Shown: piece by piece, positions 44,145 to 53,309 of the stretch
How the letters are laid out: each line of letters opens with the position of its first letter
How positions within the stretch are numbered: the stretch's first letter is position 1
Notes under the pieces: model-generated
What the model was told of the DNA's origin: nothing
Seen by the model: only the letters and a program-made list of their open reading frames with translations
The model's database searches: none
Assembly: GCA_022984795.1 (NCBI GenBank)
Contig: JALIHJ010000025.1
Span: 221,653-285,652 of the forward strand
Length of the DNA: 64,000 bases
Direction of reading: 5' to 3'
Origin: Fabrea salina
Lineage: Eukaryota > Ciliophora > Heterotrichea > Heterotrichida > Fabreidae
Program-made: the position numbers and the translations under genes

Positions 44145-45035
44145 ATGAACAGATCTTACAAGAACAAGACTCTAGTGGGGAACTGGTACGAGGACCGCTT
44201 CGCACCCCAACAACTGCCCATCAATGACTACGGCGTAAGGAAACAAAGAGAGTCTGAACCTGCTATATCTTGCCTGGGGTCAGCAGGAGTCCCCAAACCC
44301 CTAGGAGCTATTCGCCGCCAGCCCAAGTGGGATACTTCTGGAGTCATTCCAAATGACGGCTTCAACGAAGTCCACACCATGACTAAAACCCAAATAGTGA
44401 ACCCAGAAAAGGTCAAAGCAACCTTACAAAAACGTCCTTCCCACGTAGATCAAGGAACAGGGCAGTTCAAACGCATCATCAACAAAGACAACATTGCAGC
44501 GCTTACTCACGTTGAAAGGGAAGTAGAAGGGGTGCTTCCCAAACACCCTGCTGACTGGAACCGCACCTACTTCGAAACTAGTTACAAGTCTAATTTTGGC
44601 ACTGAGTCTGCTCCTAGGAAAAACGAAGTCCAAGAACAGGACCACTTCACGACTAGCAACAAAGCCTTTTTCAAAGGAGAAGGAAACAAGGCTCAGAACC
44701 CAGCAGGCACTACCCACAAAACCTCTTTTATGGAACTAAGTGCCAAGCAAAGGAATGAAATCCTATGCGCTGAGATCCTAAGAGGAAGCGACGACCCCCA
44801 GCATAACACTAAAGTCCAGAAGTCCTGGATTCCCTCAGGCGACCCAGGAATAGCTGCCAGGGAGTCCTTCAAGCACCCGGATGACCTGCCCCCAGTTGAC
44901 AACGAGAACTCTTTGCCCCTGGGAAAAGGGAACTACTTCACAAAGAAGTTCTCAGACCAGCCAGGCGCCTACAGGAGGGTCAGGTGCGAAATCACTGCAG
45001 CTCCTTCGGAGCACCTAAACATGGGACTAAGATAA
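44145..45035 (+). CDS. Putative axonemal or cytoskeletal protein
   Basis: 296 aa, low complexity, with little hydrophobic core, many Asn, Lys and short turns (TSNKAFFKGEGNK, THKTSFMELSAKQRNEILC). The start KTLVGNWYEDRF resembles the GNWxExR motif of the microtubule inner protein CFAP107. Such extended, irregular sequences are typical of proteins lining ciliary doublets. The similarity is one short motif, so this is only a suggestion. The gene itself is clear from its clean frame. Confidence 0.5.
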   Translation: MNRSYKNKTLVGNWYEDRFAPQQLPINDYGVRKQRESEPAISCLGSAGVPKPLGAIRRQPKWDTSGVIPNDGFNEVHTMTKTQIVNPEKVKATLQKRPSHVDQGTGQFKRIINKDNIAALTHVEREVEGVLPKHPADWNRTYFETSYKSNFGTESAPRKNEVQEQDHFTTSNKAFFKGEGNKAQNPAGTTHKTSFMELSAKQRNEILCAEILRGSDDPQHNTKVQKSWIPSGDPGIAARESFKHPDDLPPVDNENSLPLGKGNYFTKKFSDQPGAYRRVRCEITAAPSEHLNMGLR

Positions 45036-45065
45036 TACTGAGAATTAGAAGTAACTTAAATTCTT

Positions 45066-45479
45066 TTACCTCCTAGACTGTTTTGCCTTTTTTTCGTACT
45101 TCTGGGCCTGAGCAGCCTTCTTCTTTTGCCTTTCTTTGATTTCTTTCATGGCTTGTTGTCTCTGAGCTGCCCTAGTTTCTGGCTTCTCCTCCCTCCTCTT
45201 TCGGATTTCGTCTAAACTTGCACCTACAATGGCCTTTTGGGCTACTACCTTCCTCCTAACACGCCTCTTCTTGACAGCCTCTGCTTTGCCTTTTTTGTTG
45301 AGGCGGCGCCAGGCCTGGGTCCATGTGAGCTTGACTGGTTTAACACGCTGGTTGTGCATGCACTTTGCCTTATGTGAAATGAACAAGTAGACACGTCCGT
45401 CCTTTGAAACTTGCCTACTTCCCCTTCCTGGCCAAACTTTCATCTCCGTGTAAGAGCATGTTAATGTGTTCACCACCAT
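45066..45479 (-). CDS. RPL24: 60S ribosomal protein eL24
   Basis: 137 aa. The eL24 landmarks are present: VWPGRGSRQVSKDGRVYLF, then NQRVKPVKLTWTQAWRRLNK, KKRRVRRKVVAQKAIVGASL and a basic alanine-rich tail. The usual zinc cysteines of archaeal L24e are not all kept, as in other eukaryotes. It bridges the ribosomal subunits. Confidence 0.95.
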   Translation of the reverse strand: MVVNTLTCSYTEMKVWPGRGSRQVSKDGRVYLFISHKAKCMHNQRVKPVKLTWTQAWRRLNKKGKAEAVKKRRVRRKVVAQKAIVGASLDEIRKRREEKPETRAAQRQQAMKEIKERQKKKAAQAQKYEKKAKQSRR

Positions 45480-45535
45480 CCTTTATAAATATGGGAAATC
45501 ACGCCTTCCAAAGTCCTAGGAGTGCTAACACTTAA

Positions 45536-46447
45536 TTACTTATTACGACTAGTTAAAACTTCAGCTCCACTCTCAGTAATCAGCACAGTGTGTTCGTACT
45601 GCGCTGAGGGACCTAAAAACATGTCTAAAACTGTCCACCCATCTGACCACTCTGCTAGTCGATAATTAGGGTTCATCATTAGAATAGGTTCTATCGTAAA
45701 TGTCATCCCTGGCTCCATAACCACTTCCACTTTGTTCTTTTTGTGCATCACAGGAGGCGGCATGTGTAGGTGGTCCCCTATTCCGTGGCCCGAAAACTCC
45801 CCGCAAACTCCGTACCCTTCGTTACTTGCAAGTTCAGATATCAAGTCCCCGATTTCCTTGAACTTGACTCCTGGTTTGCAAATGCCTATTGCTTCGTGCA
45901 CAGCTCTTCTGGTTGTTTCAACTAAGTGTTTAATTTCTGGGTGCGTGTTGCCTACTAAGGCCATGTCACTTGTGTCTCCGTATGCTCCGTCTAAGTAGCA
46001 AGTCACGTCGAAGTTAACATAGTCCCCGTCTTTCAAAGGACGAGTGTCAGGAATTCCGTGGCAAAGAACTTCGTTCACACTAGCACACACACTTTTGGGA
46101 AATCCCATGAAGTAGACCGGGGTGGGGTAAGCTCCTTTTTCTATGATGTAGTTGTGCACTACAGTGTCGATGTCTTCTGTGGACTTTCCCACTTCCACAG
46201 CGTCCAGAGCTGCTTGTAGGGCTTCTGCTGCTATTTTGCAAGCTTTGCGCATTTTCTCAATGAACTCAGGAGAGTGGACTGAAGGTTCTCCTTTGAACGC
46301 AGAGGAAAAATGGGTCTTCCCTTTGGACTGGTAATAGTAAGGCTTTTCAATGTGGTCAGGTATGGGCTTGTGGGGAAGGACAGGGTACCTTCCCTCCACA
46401 AGGGGCTCTGTGTAGGGCTTTCTGAGAACGTTGCGGAATCTCTTCAT
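45536..46447 (-). CDS. METAP1: Methionine aminopeptidase type 1
   Basis: 303 aa. It removes the initiator Met from nascent proteins. The two-metal site is complete: Asp in NFDVTCYLDG and GDTSDMAL, His in GHGIGDHLHMPP, Glu in FTIEPIL and Glu in QYEHTVLI. The N-terminal domain is short (about 50 residues before HSPEFIEKMR) and lacks the zinc fingers of cytosolic animal METAP1, so it could be an organellar (METAP1D-like) form. The ATG is eight bases from the divergent gene. Confidence 0.93.
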   Translation of the reverse strand: MKRFRNVLRKPYTEPLVEGRYPVLPHKPIPDHIEKPYYYQSKGKTHFSSAFKGEPSVHSPEFIEKMRKACKIAAEALQAALDAVEVGKSTEDIDTVVHNYIIEKGAYPTPVYFMGFPKSVCASVNEVLCHGIPDTRPLKDGDYVNFDVTCYLDGAYGDTSDMALVGNTHPEIKHLVETTRRAVHEAIGICKPGVKFKEIGDLISELASNEGYGVCGEFSGHGIGDHLHMPPPVMHKKNKVEVVMEPGMTFTIEPILMMNPNYRLAEWSDGWTVLDMFLGPSAQYEHTVLITESGAEVLTSRNK

Positions 46448-46455
46448 ATTTGTAT

Positions 46456-47058
46456 ATGAGGTACTGGAAGGACAGCTTCATTGAAATCAACCCACGGGCA
46501 AGGTTCTGGAATAGTCAAATAGCAGCTCAGAAAAGACACCGCTTGATGCCTTTTAGCTTGGTGAAGCCTTTGTTCAACTGGCAGGAGAGAACCAAGATAT
46601 TTTACTACGCCAACTTCATGCACTGGAACACTTTTTTCGAGGGCATTTCAGTTTACGTGCCCCGGAGACTCAAGTTGCACTTTTGGGGGGAGTTAGTTAT
46701 CTTTTTGGGGTTTTTTGCCTTGGGCTCAGCCGTCCACCACTTCGAAACAAAACTTTGGAAAGAAAAAAAGTGGGAAAAGGACCCTGGGTGTGTGATTCCT
46801 TTTAGAAAACCTGCTCTTGTGAGGTTTTACAACTGGCTTGTGGAAGTTAAAATTAAGTCAAACCTGTACTATATTGGACTCTTCACAGAAGACAAAGACT
46901 TAGAACCCCACTTAGACCTGCAACAGTTCGTCGAAGGAAGGAAGTACAGAAGGTTCCTCATTGCTGAGTACTCAAGACGCAACTTTTTAAGTGCACAGAG
47001 AAACGAATCCTACGATTTCTTAGAAATAAGTCCTATGTATGGTAAAGATTCTGCTTAG
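46456..47058 (+). CDS. Single-pass membrane protein, unknown (possibly mitochondrial)
   Basis: 200 aa from the ATG in MRYWKDSFIEINPRARFWNS. One membrane span lies at about 74-92 (ELVIFLGFFALGSAVHHFE). The rest is Trp-, Tyr- and Arg-rich (FYYANFMHWNTFFEG; FYNWLVEVKIKSN), as seen in lineage-specific subunits of ciliate respiratory complexes; this is inference. No domain is recognised. The stop TAG shares bases with the TAA of the convergent 910-aa gene. Confidence 0.6.
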   Translation: MRYWKDSFIEINPRARFWNSQIAAQKRHRLMPFSLVKPLFNWQERTKIFYYANFMHWNTFFEGISVYVPRRLKLHFWGELVIFLGFFALGSAVHHFETKLWKEKKWEKDPGCVIPFRKPALVRFYNWLVEVKIKSNLYYIGLFTEDKDLEPHLDLQQFVEGRKYRRFLIAEYSRRNFLSAQRNESYDFLEISPMYGKDSA

Positions 47059-49787
47059 TAAAATCCGTCATGTTCGTCTATTTCACGCTGCCTTTTAAAA
47101 CACGCAAAGTCTTCCTGTTGCATAAGTGGCTTCATGCTTTTCATCAAGTTAGAAAACAAGTTGGGAACTACGCGTTCTTGAGCTGCAAGCAGCACTTTGG
47201 CTCTTTGCTTGTCTTCAGAGCAGTTGTCTTCTTTGAGACTTTCTTGAGTCAGTTCGGCTTCTGAGCAGAACTCATGGATGGCCCTTTCCCTCACAAAGGC
47301 CAGAGGCCTAACTATCCTTATGTCTCCTTTGGTGTTGCTGAAGTGTGCTTTGAGTGTTTTGATCACTCCACTGTGGAAGGTAGACACAATGAACGACTCT
47401 GCAAAGTCGTCTAAGTTTTCGCCCATGGCTATTACGTTGCAGCCTTCTCTTCTGGCACACGAAATCAGTAACCCTTTTTCAATCTGCTTTCCGAAATCGT
47501 CCAGGTGGTTTCCGTGCTCCACTGGGTAGTTTTCTGAGTAAAAAGGAATCTGCAAAGCACTCAAGTAGTCTTTTAGAAACACTGACTGGGCCTCTCGAAG
47601 CCCCACTGAAGCCCCTGCTAGAGTAAACCGACCTGGAAAGATTTGTTGGAACTGCTTCAAAACATGCAGCATAGTCATGGACTCGTTTCCTCCGTTCATG
47701 CACACTAGAATCCTGTCGTTTTCTTGAATCATATCGAACTCGTTCACAGCGTTGAGCACCTTCTTGATTATGCTTTTGGGGATTTTGGGGTTGAAACAAG
47801 TCATGGAGTTCTTGCGGACTGGCTTATTTACAGGCAAGGGGGTGTTTTCTTGCTTCGCACAGTAGTTTTTGGGGTAGAAAGGCGAAAAGGTCTCCATGAA
47901 GTGTTCGTTTCTGCCTTTGATGTAATTCAGTGCCTCCGCGGGCAGTACAAACCACCTTAGGTGTTCGAACTCTGGCAGAATTGTTGCCAAACTGTCTTCA
48001 CTATGGAATCCTTCGTAGGCTGACTGCTTGATGGTCTGGAGTAGTTCCTGGGCCTTTGTCAAGTAAGTAGTTAACTCAGAGATTCTTTCTTCGTTGTACT
48101 TGGGGTACTCCATCTTCCCGTTTTCGTAAGAAATCTGCCCCAGACCCTTAGTGATTCTTTTCCTTGCCTCTTTGGAACTGAAACTCCAGTGCATAAAAGC
48201 TCCTCTGTCCATGTCGTACTGGTACTGGGGCAAAAACCACAGGGCGTTGTTAGCTACGAACTCAATTGAGTCAAGTATGTAGTTGATGGACTCTTCACTT
48301 GCAAAGTAGTTGAAGTTAATCCTCACAAATCCAGGCTTGAACAACTCATAACCCTCGTTAATGGCGTTTTGGAGTTCCTTAGCAAGCTCATAGGGTATCG
48401 AAAGCAAAGAAAACGCATAAGGCCCTGCACAAGCACAGCCTCCCCTGCACTCCACACCAAACAAGTCGTTGATCAAAGCACAAATGAAACTGTGGTGGAA
48501 GAACCTTCTCCCACACCTCACCATGAAAGAAAATATAGGCAGCCTCTCTGCGTCGCCATTTCCCAGCACAATGATGTTGGGGTTGCTAGTTAGTCTTTGC
48601 ATCACTAGTTGGGATATGCGGTACTCTTTTTCTTCAATGGTTTTTTCGCCTACTGAATTCTTAAGTTGGAACACCAGTCCTGCCCGAATGGAACCTACTA
48701 TATCAGGAGTCCCGCCTTCTTCCTTTTCTTCAGGCTCCAGCATGTAGGTGTGGTCTTTCTCAGTGACGTAAATCACGGTTCCTCCTCCCGGCACAATAGG
48801 CACGTCGTTGCCCAACAAGTTTCTTTTGATTGCAAGCACCCCTGGAGATCCTGGACCTCCTGGGAACTTATGCACAGACAAGTACAGGGCGTCAATGGGT
48901 TCCCCGTCTTCTGGGTTCATGTCTATCTTGATATAGGGCCCTGCTGCTGCATAGTCAAAGAATGCCAAAGCGTTGTAAGAGTGGAGCAAACTCGTAAGTC
49001 GCTTTACGTCGCAAAGAATTCCTGTGATGTTCGACGCAGCTGAAAAGGCCCCTACTTTGTAAGGGTGGTGTTTGTACCTTTCAAGTTCATTTTCAAGAAA
49101 CTCCATGTCGAGCAAGCCCTGGTCGTCTTCAGGAACCTGAACCACAATGGCACCTGCTTCTCTCCAAGGAAGCAAGTTTGAGTGGTGCTCAAACACTGAC
49201 AAAAACACTACTGGTTTCAAAAACTCTTTGTTAAGGTTTTCTCCTCTTCTGATTAAGTTGGCTTGGTGCACGTCAGTTTTCATGTGGTTCAAAAAACTGC
49301 CCTGAGTTAAGAATGTCATGGAGCACAGCTTGCAGTAAAAAGAGCCATGCTTTTCTTGAAAGAAGCAGGTTTTGTGACCCCAGTCTGTGCTTTTCATCAG
49401 CCCAACCAACTTGTCAACTGCTGCTGTACACCCGCTTCCACAGAACAGAACTACGTCCTCTTCGGAAGCATTCAAGCACTTCCCGATGATTTCCCGGGCT
49501 TCTTTGCGGAAGAAAGAGGTTTGGAGGCCTACAAACGAAGTAGAAGTATGCGTGTTGGAGTAGGTTGGGTGAATAACTCTTCTGATGTAGTCTTCCAAAA
49601 AAGACAAAACCCTACCTGACGCTGTATAGTCTGCATACACTAAAGGCCGGAACCCAAAGGGTGTGGGAATGGGGTAGCGGTCACCAATCACTGACTCCTG
49701 TATGTAATTCAACAAGGAGTTCTTTCCCAAACCGTCAAAGGGAGTTTTCAAGTTTATAACAGAACGATCTTCTTGTGGTTCTGACAT
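47055..49787 (-). CDS. Class V aminotransferase (desulfurase-like) fused to TtcA-type PP-loop domain
   Basis: 910 aa. Residues about 20-520 are a PLP-dependent class V aminotransferase: YADYTASGRV near 51-60, PLP lysine in SVHKFPGGPGSPG (Lys307) and the Cys-rich RGGCACAGPYAF near 448-459. A C2H2 finger (Cys152, Cys155, His168, His174) is inserted in it. Residues about 665-900 resemble TtcA, the tRNA 2-thiocytidine ATPase (MGENLDDFAESFIVSTFHSG, then RIVRPLAFVRERAIHEF). The PP-loop reads NGGNESM, not SGGKDS, and the CxxC pairs that hold the Fe-S cluster are missing. It may be a sulfur-transfer fusion in which the second domain has changed function. Confidence 0.85.
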   Translation of the reverse strand: MSEPQEDRSVINLKTPFDGLGKNSLLNYIQESVIGDRYPIPTPFGFRPLVYADYTASGRVLSFLEDYIRRVIHPTYSNTHTSTSFVGLQTSFFRKEAREIIGKCLNASEEDVVLFCGSGCTAAVDKLVGLMKSTDWGHKTCFFQEKHGSFYCKLCSMTFLTQGSFLNHMKTDVHQANLIRRGENLNKEFLKPVVFLSVFEHHSNLLPWREAGAIVVQVPEDDQGLLDMEFLENELERYKHHPYKVGAFSAASNITGILCDVKRLTSLLHSYNALAFFDYAAAGPYIKIDMNPEDGEPIDALYLSVHKFPGGPGSPGVLAIKRNLLGNDVPIVPGGGTVIYVTEKDHTYMLEPEEKEEGGTPDIVGSIRAGLVFQLKNSVGEKTIEEKEYRISQLVMQRLTSNPNIIVLGNGDAERLPIFSFMVRCGRRFFHHSFICALINDLFGVECRGGCACAGPYAFSLLSIPYELAKELQNAINEGYELFKPGFVRINFNYFASEESINYILDSIEFVANNALWFLPQYQYDMDRGAFMHWSFSSKEARKRITKGLGQISYENGKMEYPKYNEERISELTTYLTKAQELLQTIKQSAYEGFHSEDSLATILPEFEHLRWFVLPAEALNYIKGRNEHFMETFSPFYPKNYCAKQENTPLPVNKPVRKNSMTCFNPKIPKSIIKKVLNAVNEFDMIQENDRILVCMNGGNESMTMLHVLKQFQQIFPGRFTLAGASVGLREAQSVFLKDYLSALQIPFYSENYPVEHGNHLDDFGKQIEKGLLISCARREGCNVIAMGENLDDFAESFIVSTFHSGVIKTLKAHFSNTKGDIRIVRPLAFVRERAIHEFCSEAELTQESLKEDNCSEDKQRAKVLLAAQERVVPNLFSNLMKSMKPLMQQEDFACFKRQREIDEHDGFY

Positions 49788-49861
49788 TTAAATTATTGAA
49801 CCCTGTTTACTGATTAGCATATCTAGAAATTTCGACTCAAATAATATTATGAAATGGATGC

Positions 49862-51268
49862 TTACTTGCCTTTCTTCCTCAGGAGCTTCTGTATTTCCTG
49901 TTTGGACAGTCCCTTGGTTTCTATCATGTCCACTGAAAAGTACACAAGTGCCAAGAAACAAATTCCTGTGTACACCCAAAGCACAACGGACAGTCCCAAC
50001 AACTCCTTGAGAAGCGGAAAAGTAAACACTACTGTTGTGAAGAAAAGTCTACTGAAGGCAACACATATACTCATTGCCCTAGGAGTCAGTATTTCTCCTG
50101 AGTAAAGCCAACAAATCGGACCTATTGAAGTTCCGTAAAACAAGATGTAAAGAAGAATGAAAAGCACTGGAAAAAGAATGTTCCAGTCCTCCAGAGGCTC
50201 TGCAAAAAAACCTGTAAACAAAAGACAAACTGACATTCCCACACACCCCACAATCAGCAAAGCTCTTCTGCCAAGTTTATCAACGAAAGAACTCACAAAC
50301 AAACTAGGAAGCATAAGAACCACCCCTGAAACCAAGGTGTAAACTCTTGACATAAAGGTCCCTCCTCCTAAATGCCCGAAAATGCTTGTGGAAAAAGTAA
50401 GTATTGCGTTAATTCCTGAAAATTGCTGCAAAAAGTAAACTGCATAGCCTAGTCTCATAAGCCTGTTTGTGTTCTGTTTACAAAGAAGCAAGTCCAAGTA
50501 AGAGGGGTTGTATTCATACGAACTATTCAGTTCAGAGTCTTTTGTGCTTTTCATTTTCTGGAGTTTTTCTGAAGCACTTTCTTCTGTGTAAACTTGCTTC
50601 AAACTCTCAAGTGCACTTTCTGAAGAGCTTTTATTCAGATACCACGTTGGAGTCTCCAACTTGTGAACACACTTAAACACCAAAAACTGGAAGAGTGCAA
50701 TAAAAATCTGGAGCCCAAACATAACCATCCACCAGTAAGTAAGTGGATCTGATTTGTAGTTTCCAGTAGGCAAAACCAAAGCAGAGGCATACCCCACTGA
50801 AATTCCAGAAGTTGCTTGGATTTGCACTAGAGTGCCCATCCTTCCGCTCATTTCAGTGGGGGATGTTTCGTTGATATAAAGTGGAACTATGGTGGCATAA
50901 ATGCCCACACTGAAGCCACTGATGAACCTTCCTATTCCAAAGGTAATTGTAAAGGGGATGATTGTAACTACTGCTCCAAGCAGAGTAATCAGATTAGAAA
51001 CCATCAGTATTTTCCTCCTTCCAATCCTACTAGAAACTGATCCCGCAAATATTGCGGAAAACATTGCTCCTAAAGGCATAATTCCTGTCATCACTGCATC
51101 CAGAATGTATTTGTCGTCTTCCCAATCGAAGATTGTAGCTAGCACGTCTAGAGTTGAATTGATTACTCCAATGTTGTAGCCAAGCATGAAAGATCCCAAA
51201 CTTGCTGTCAGGCACATTTTCCATACCTTCTTAGAATTATATGAAATAACTAGATTCTCACTTGACAT
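49862..51268 (-). CDS. MFS sugar transporter (GLUT-like), copy 1
   Basis: 468 aa, twelve predicted membrane spans. Sugar-porter signatures include SSRIGRRK, RFISGFSVGIYATIVPLYIN, ETSPTEMSGRMGTLVQ, QQFSGINAILTFSTSIFG, DKLGRRALLIVG and SGEILTPRAMS. It probably moves hexose by facilitated diffusion or proton symport. The tail has ETKGLSKQEIQKLL as in the neighbour copy. It is a head-to-head paralogue of the gene at 51463, with 194 bp between the start codons. Confidence 0.95.
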   Translation of the reverse strand: MSSENLVISYNSKKVWKMCLTASLGSFMLGYNIGVINSTLDVLATIFDWEDDKYILDAVMTGIMPLGAMFSAIFAGSVSSRIGRRKILMVSNLITLLGAVVTIIPFTITFGIGRFISGFSVGIYATIVPLYINETSPTEMSGRMGTLVQIQATSGISVGYASALVLPTGNYKSDPLTYWWMVMFGLQIFIALFQFLVFKCVHKLETPTWYLNKSSSESALESLKQVYTEESASEKLQKMKSTKDSELNSSYEYNPSYLDLLLCKQNTNRLMRLGYAVYFLQQFSGINAILTFSTSIFGHLGGGTFMSRVYTLVSGVVLMLPSLFVSSFVDKLGRRALLIVGCVGMSVCLLFTGFFAEPLEDWNILFPVLFILLYILFYGTSIGPICWLYSGEILTPRAMSICVAFSRLFFTTVVFTFPLLKELLGLSVVLWVYTGICFLALVYFSVDMIETKGLSKQEIQKLLRKKGK

Positions 51269-51462
51269 TTATTCAGCTCCACAGCCTCTAAGCAACTGCG
51301 TTAATCTTTTTGAGTTAAAATTTAAATAAAAAGCATTACTGGAAAAATCGATCTTTATTGTTCAAGGTAACTTTAGAGCAAATAGTCCAATAATAGTTAA
51401 CGGCTGTAGATTAAGCTTTAAGTTTTTAATAATCCTGGGAGTATCGAGTACTTGGTGAATAA
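51269..51462. promoter_or_regulatory. Shared upstream region of the two transporter genes
   Basis: 194 bp between head-to-head start codons, unusually long for divergent pairs in this window. It is A/T-rich and has no coding frame. It probably holds control sites for both transporters; no specific motif can be named. Confidence 0.45.
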
Positions 51463-52869
51463 ATGTCAAGTAGTCACTTAATTACAACCTACAGTTCAAC
51501 CAAAGTATGGAGGGTGTGCTTATTTGCAAGTTTAGGTAGCTTTGTGTTTGGGTACAACGTTGGCGTGGTCAACTCAACGCTAGATGTAGTGGCATCAGTT
51601 TTTAATTGGGGAGACTACAAAAGCATTTTAACTGCAATTATGGCAGGATCAATGCCATTCGGTGCGATGGTTTCTTCGGTGTTCTCAGGGAACCTTTCCA
51701 ACAAGATAGGAACCAGAGGAGCTTTGATGGTTTCTAATCTGATTACTCTGCTTGGAGCAGTAGTTACGGTTATTCCCTTTACAATTACCTTTGGAATAGG
51801 AAGGTTCATCAGTGGCTTGAGTGTGGGCATTTACGCTACTCTGGTTCCACTCTATATCAACGAAACAGCTCCCACTGAAATGAGCGGGAAATTAGGTACT
51901 CTGGTGCAAATCCAAATAACAACAGGAATTCTGTTGGCTTACGTCTTTGCCCTAGTTCTGCCTACTGGAGACTACACTTCCAACTCCCTCACTAACTGGT
52001 GGATGGCTATGTTTGGGTTCCAGGCAGTTTTCTCGATGGCTCAGTTTTTGTTGTTCTTGTGTGTTTACAAACTAGAAACTCCAGTGTGGCTTTGGACCAG
52101 AAACCTTCGAGAAAGTGCACTTGAGAGCTTGAAACAAGTGTATTCAGAAGAAGGTGCCCAAGAAGTCCTAGACAGGATGGACTCTGCAGTTGACCGAAGT
52201 TCAATTTGTTCCCTAGATAAAGGAGTAGACCCCTCTTATTCAGAACTGCTCCTTTGCAGGCAGGGAACTAGTAAACTCATGCGTCTGGGCTACTTAAACA
52301 ACTTCTTCCAGCAGTTCTCGGGAATCAATGCCATTCTGACTTTCTCTACGAGCATTTTTGGGGACCTAGGTGGAGGAGTGTTTATGTCGAGGGTTTACAC
52401 TGTAGTTGTAGGAGCTGTAAACACCCTCCCCACTATAGTTGTGAGTTCTTTAGTTGACAAATTCGGCAGAAAAGTTCTGTTAGTTTTGGGCTTTGTAGGA
52501 ATGGCTGTATGCCAGCTGTTTTCGGGGTTCTTTGCCGGACTCCTATCAGGTTCTAGCATTGTGTTTCCCGTGCTTTGCATCTTGCTCTACATAGTGTTTT
52601 TCGCAACTTCAACAGGCCCCATTTGTTGGCTGTATTGCGGAGAGATACTCACTCCCAAAGCCATGAGTATTTGCACTGCTTTCAACTGGTTCTGTAATGC
52701 CTTTGCACTGTTTACTTTTCCGCCTCTCAAAGAGTTTTTGGGAATTGCCTTAGTGTTTTGGATTTACACTGCAGCCTGTGTGGTTGGGCTTTTGTACTTT
52801 GCCCTTGACATGCTCGAAACCAAGGGCCTCTCTAAGCAAGAAATTCAAAGATTGCTTACAAAAGGTTAG
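51463..52869 (+). CDS. MFS sugar transporter (GLUT-like), copy 2
   Basis: 468 aa, the same length as the inverted neighbour and alike along its full length. Identical DNA blocks occur (for example TCTGATTACTCTGCTTGGAG near 51736). Signatures: RFISGLSVGIYATLVPLYIN, QQFSGINAILTFSTSIFG, DKFGRKVLLVLG and GEILTPKAMS. The central loop differs most between the copies (here VDRSSICSLDKGVDPSYSEL), which is where regulation or trafficking signals usually lie. Confidence 0.95.
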   Translation: MSSSHLITTYSSTKVWRVCLFASLGSFVFGYNVGVVNSTLDVVASVFNWGDYKSILTAIMAGSMPFGAMVSSVFSGNLSNKIGTRGALMVSNLITLLGAVVTVIPFTITFGIGRFISGLSVGIYATLVPLYINETAPTEMSGKLGTLVQIQITTGILLAYVFALVLPTGDYTSNSLTNWWMAMFGFQAVFSMAQFLLFLCVYKLETPVWLWTRNLRESALESLKQVYSEEGAQEVLDRMDSAVDRSSICSLDKGVDPSYSELLLCRQGTSKLMRLGYLNNFFQQFSGINAILTFSTSIFGDLGGGVFMSRVYTVVVGAVNTLPTIVVSSLVDKFGRKVLLVLGFVGMAVCQLFSGFFAGLLSGSSIVFPVLCILLYIVFFATSTGPICWLYCGEILTPKAMSICTAFNWFCNAFALFTFPPLKEFLGIALVFWIYTAACVVGLLYFALDMLETKGLSKQEIQRLLTKG

Positions 52870-53309
52870 TTTTCTTAATTTGATAATCAAGTTTAAGTGT
52901 AGTTGCTGGAGTACTTTGATTTAAGGACTATTATTATTTAAGCTGGTTCAAGCCTTCTAGGTCTCTACTGAGTGGTTTTCTTATGTTTCTTTTTGGTTGA
53001 GGGTGTCGTTATTTCATTTTCTGTTGTGTTTCTTCTTGTGGGGTTTTCTGGTCTTAATGATGATGACGACGTGGTTCTATTTTATTTATTTAATACGTCG
53101 TGTGGAACACCGGTCAGCCCTTGGGCCTTCAACTTGCTTAAGCATTATCGCTATACATACAAGTATAGGGATCTGGGCCTGGACAGTATCTAGGCGCAGC
53201 AGAGTTCTCCCAATCTAAGTTGGTGTCCGTCGCCAGCTGTCCCAGTACGCGTCAGCACTTCGTTGTGTCCTCATGCAACAGTCACTTAGGAAGCCTACTT
53301 CTACATCAG
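52870..53309. other. Intergenic stretch with dispersed repeat and hairpins
   Basis: About 440 bp. 52937-53060 resembles 57274-57450 downstream of the channel gene. Further on are inverted repeats: ACGACGT (53066-53072) with ACGTCGT (53095-53101), and CTATAC-ATACAA-GTATAG near 53150-53167. The stretch 53100-53300 is richer in G/C than other gaps and could be a structured RNA, but I recognise no RNA family in it. Confidence 0.4.
52937..53060 (+). repeat. Dispersed direct repeat, left copy
   Basis: It shares with 57274-57450 the phrases AAGC-G-TTCAAGC...CTAGG...CTCTACT and a later GGTTGAGGGTGT-GTT-TTTC block. Identity is imperfect with small gaps. Both copies lie just downstream of plus-strand gene ends and bracket the channel gene. 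Confidence 0.6.
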
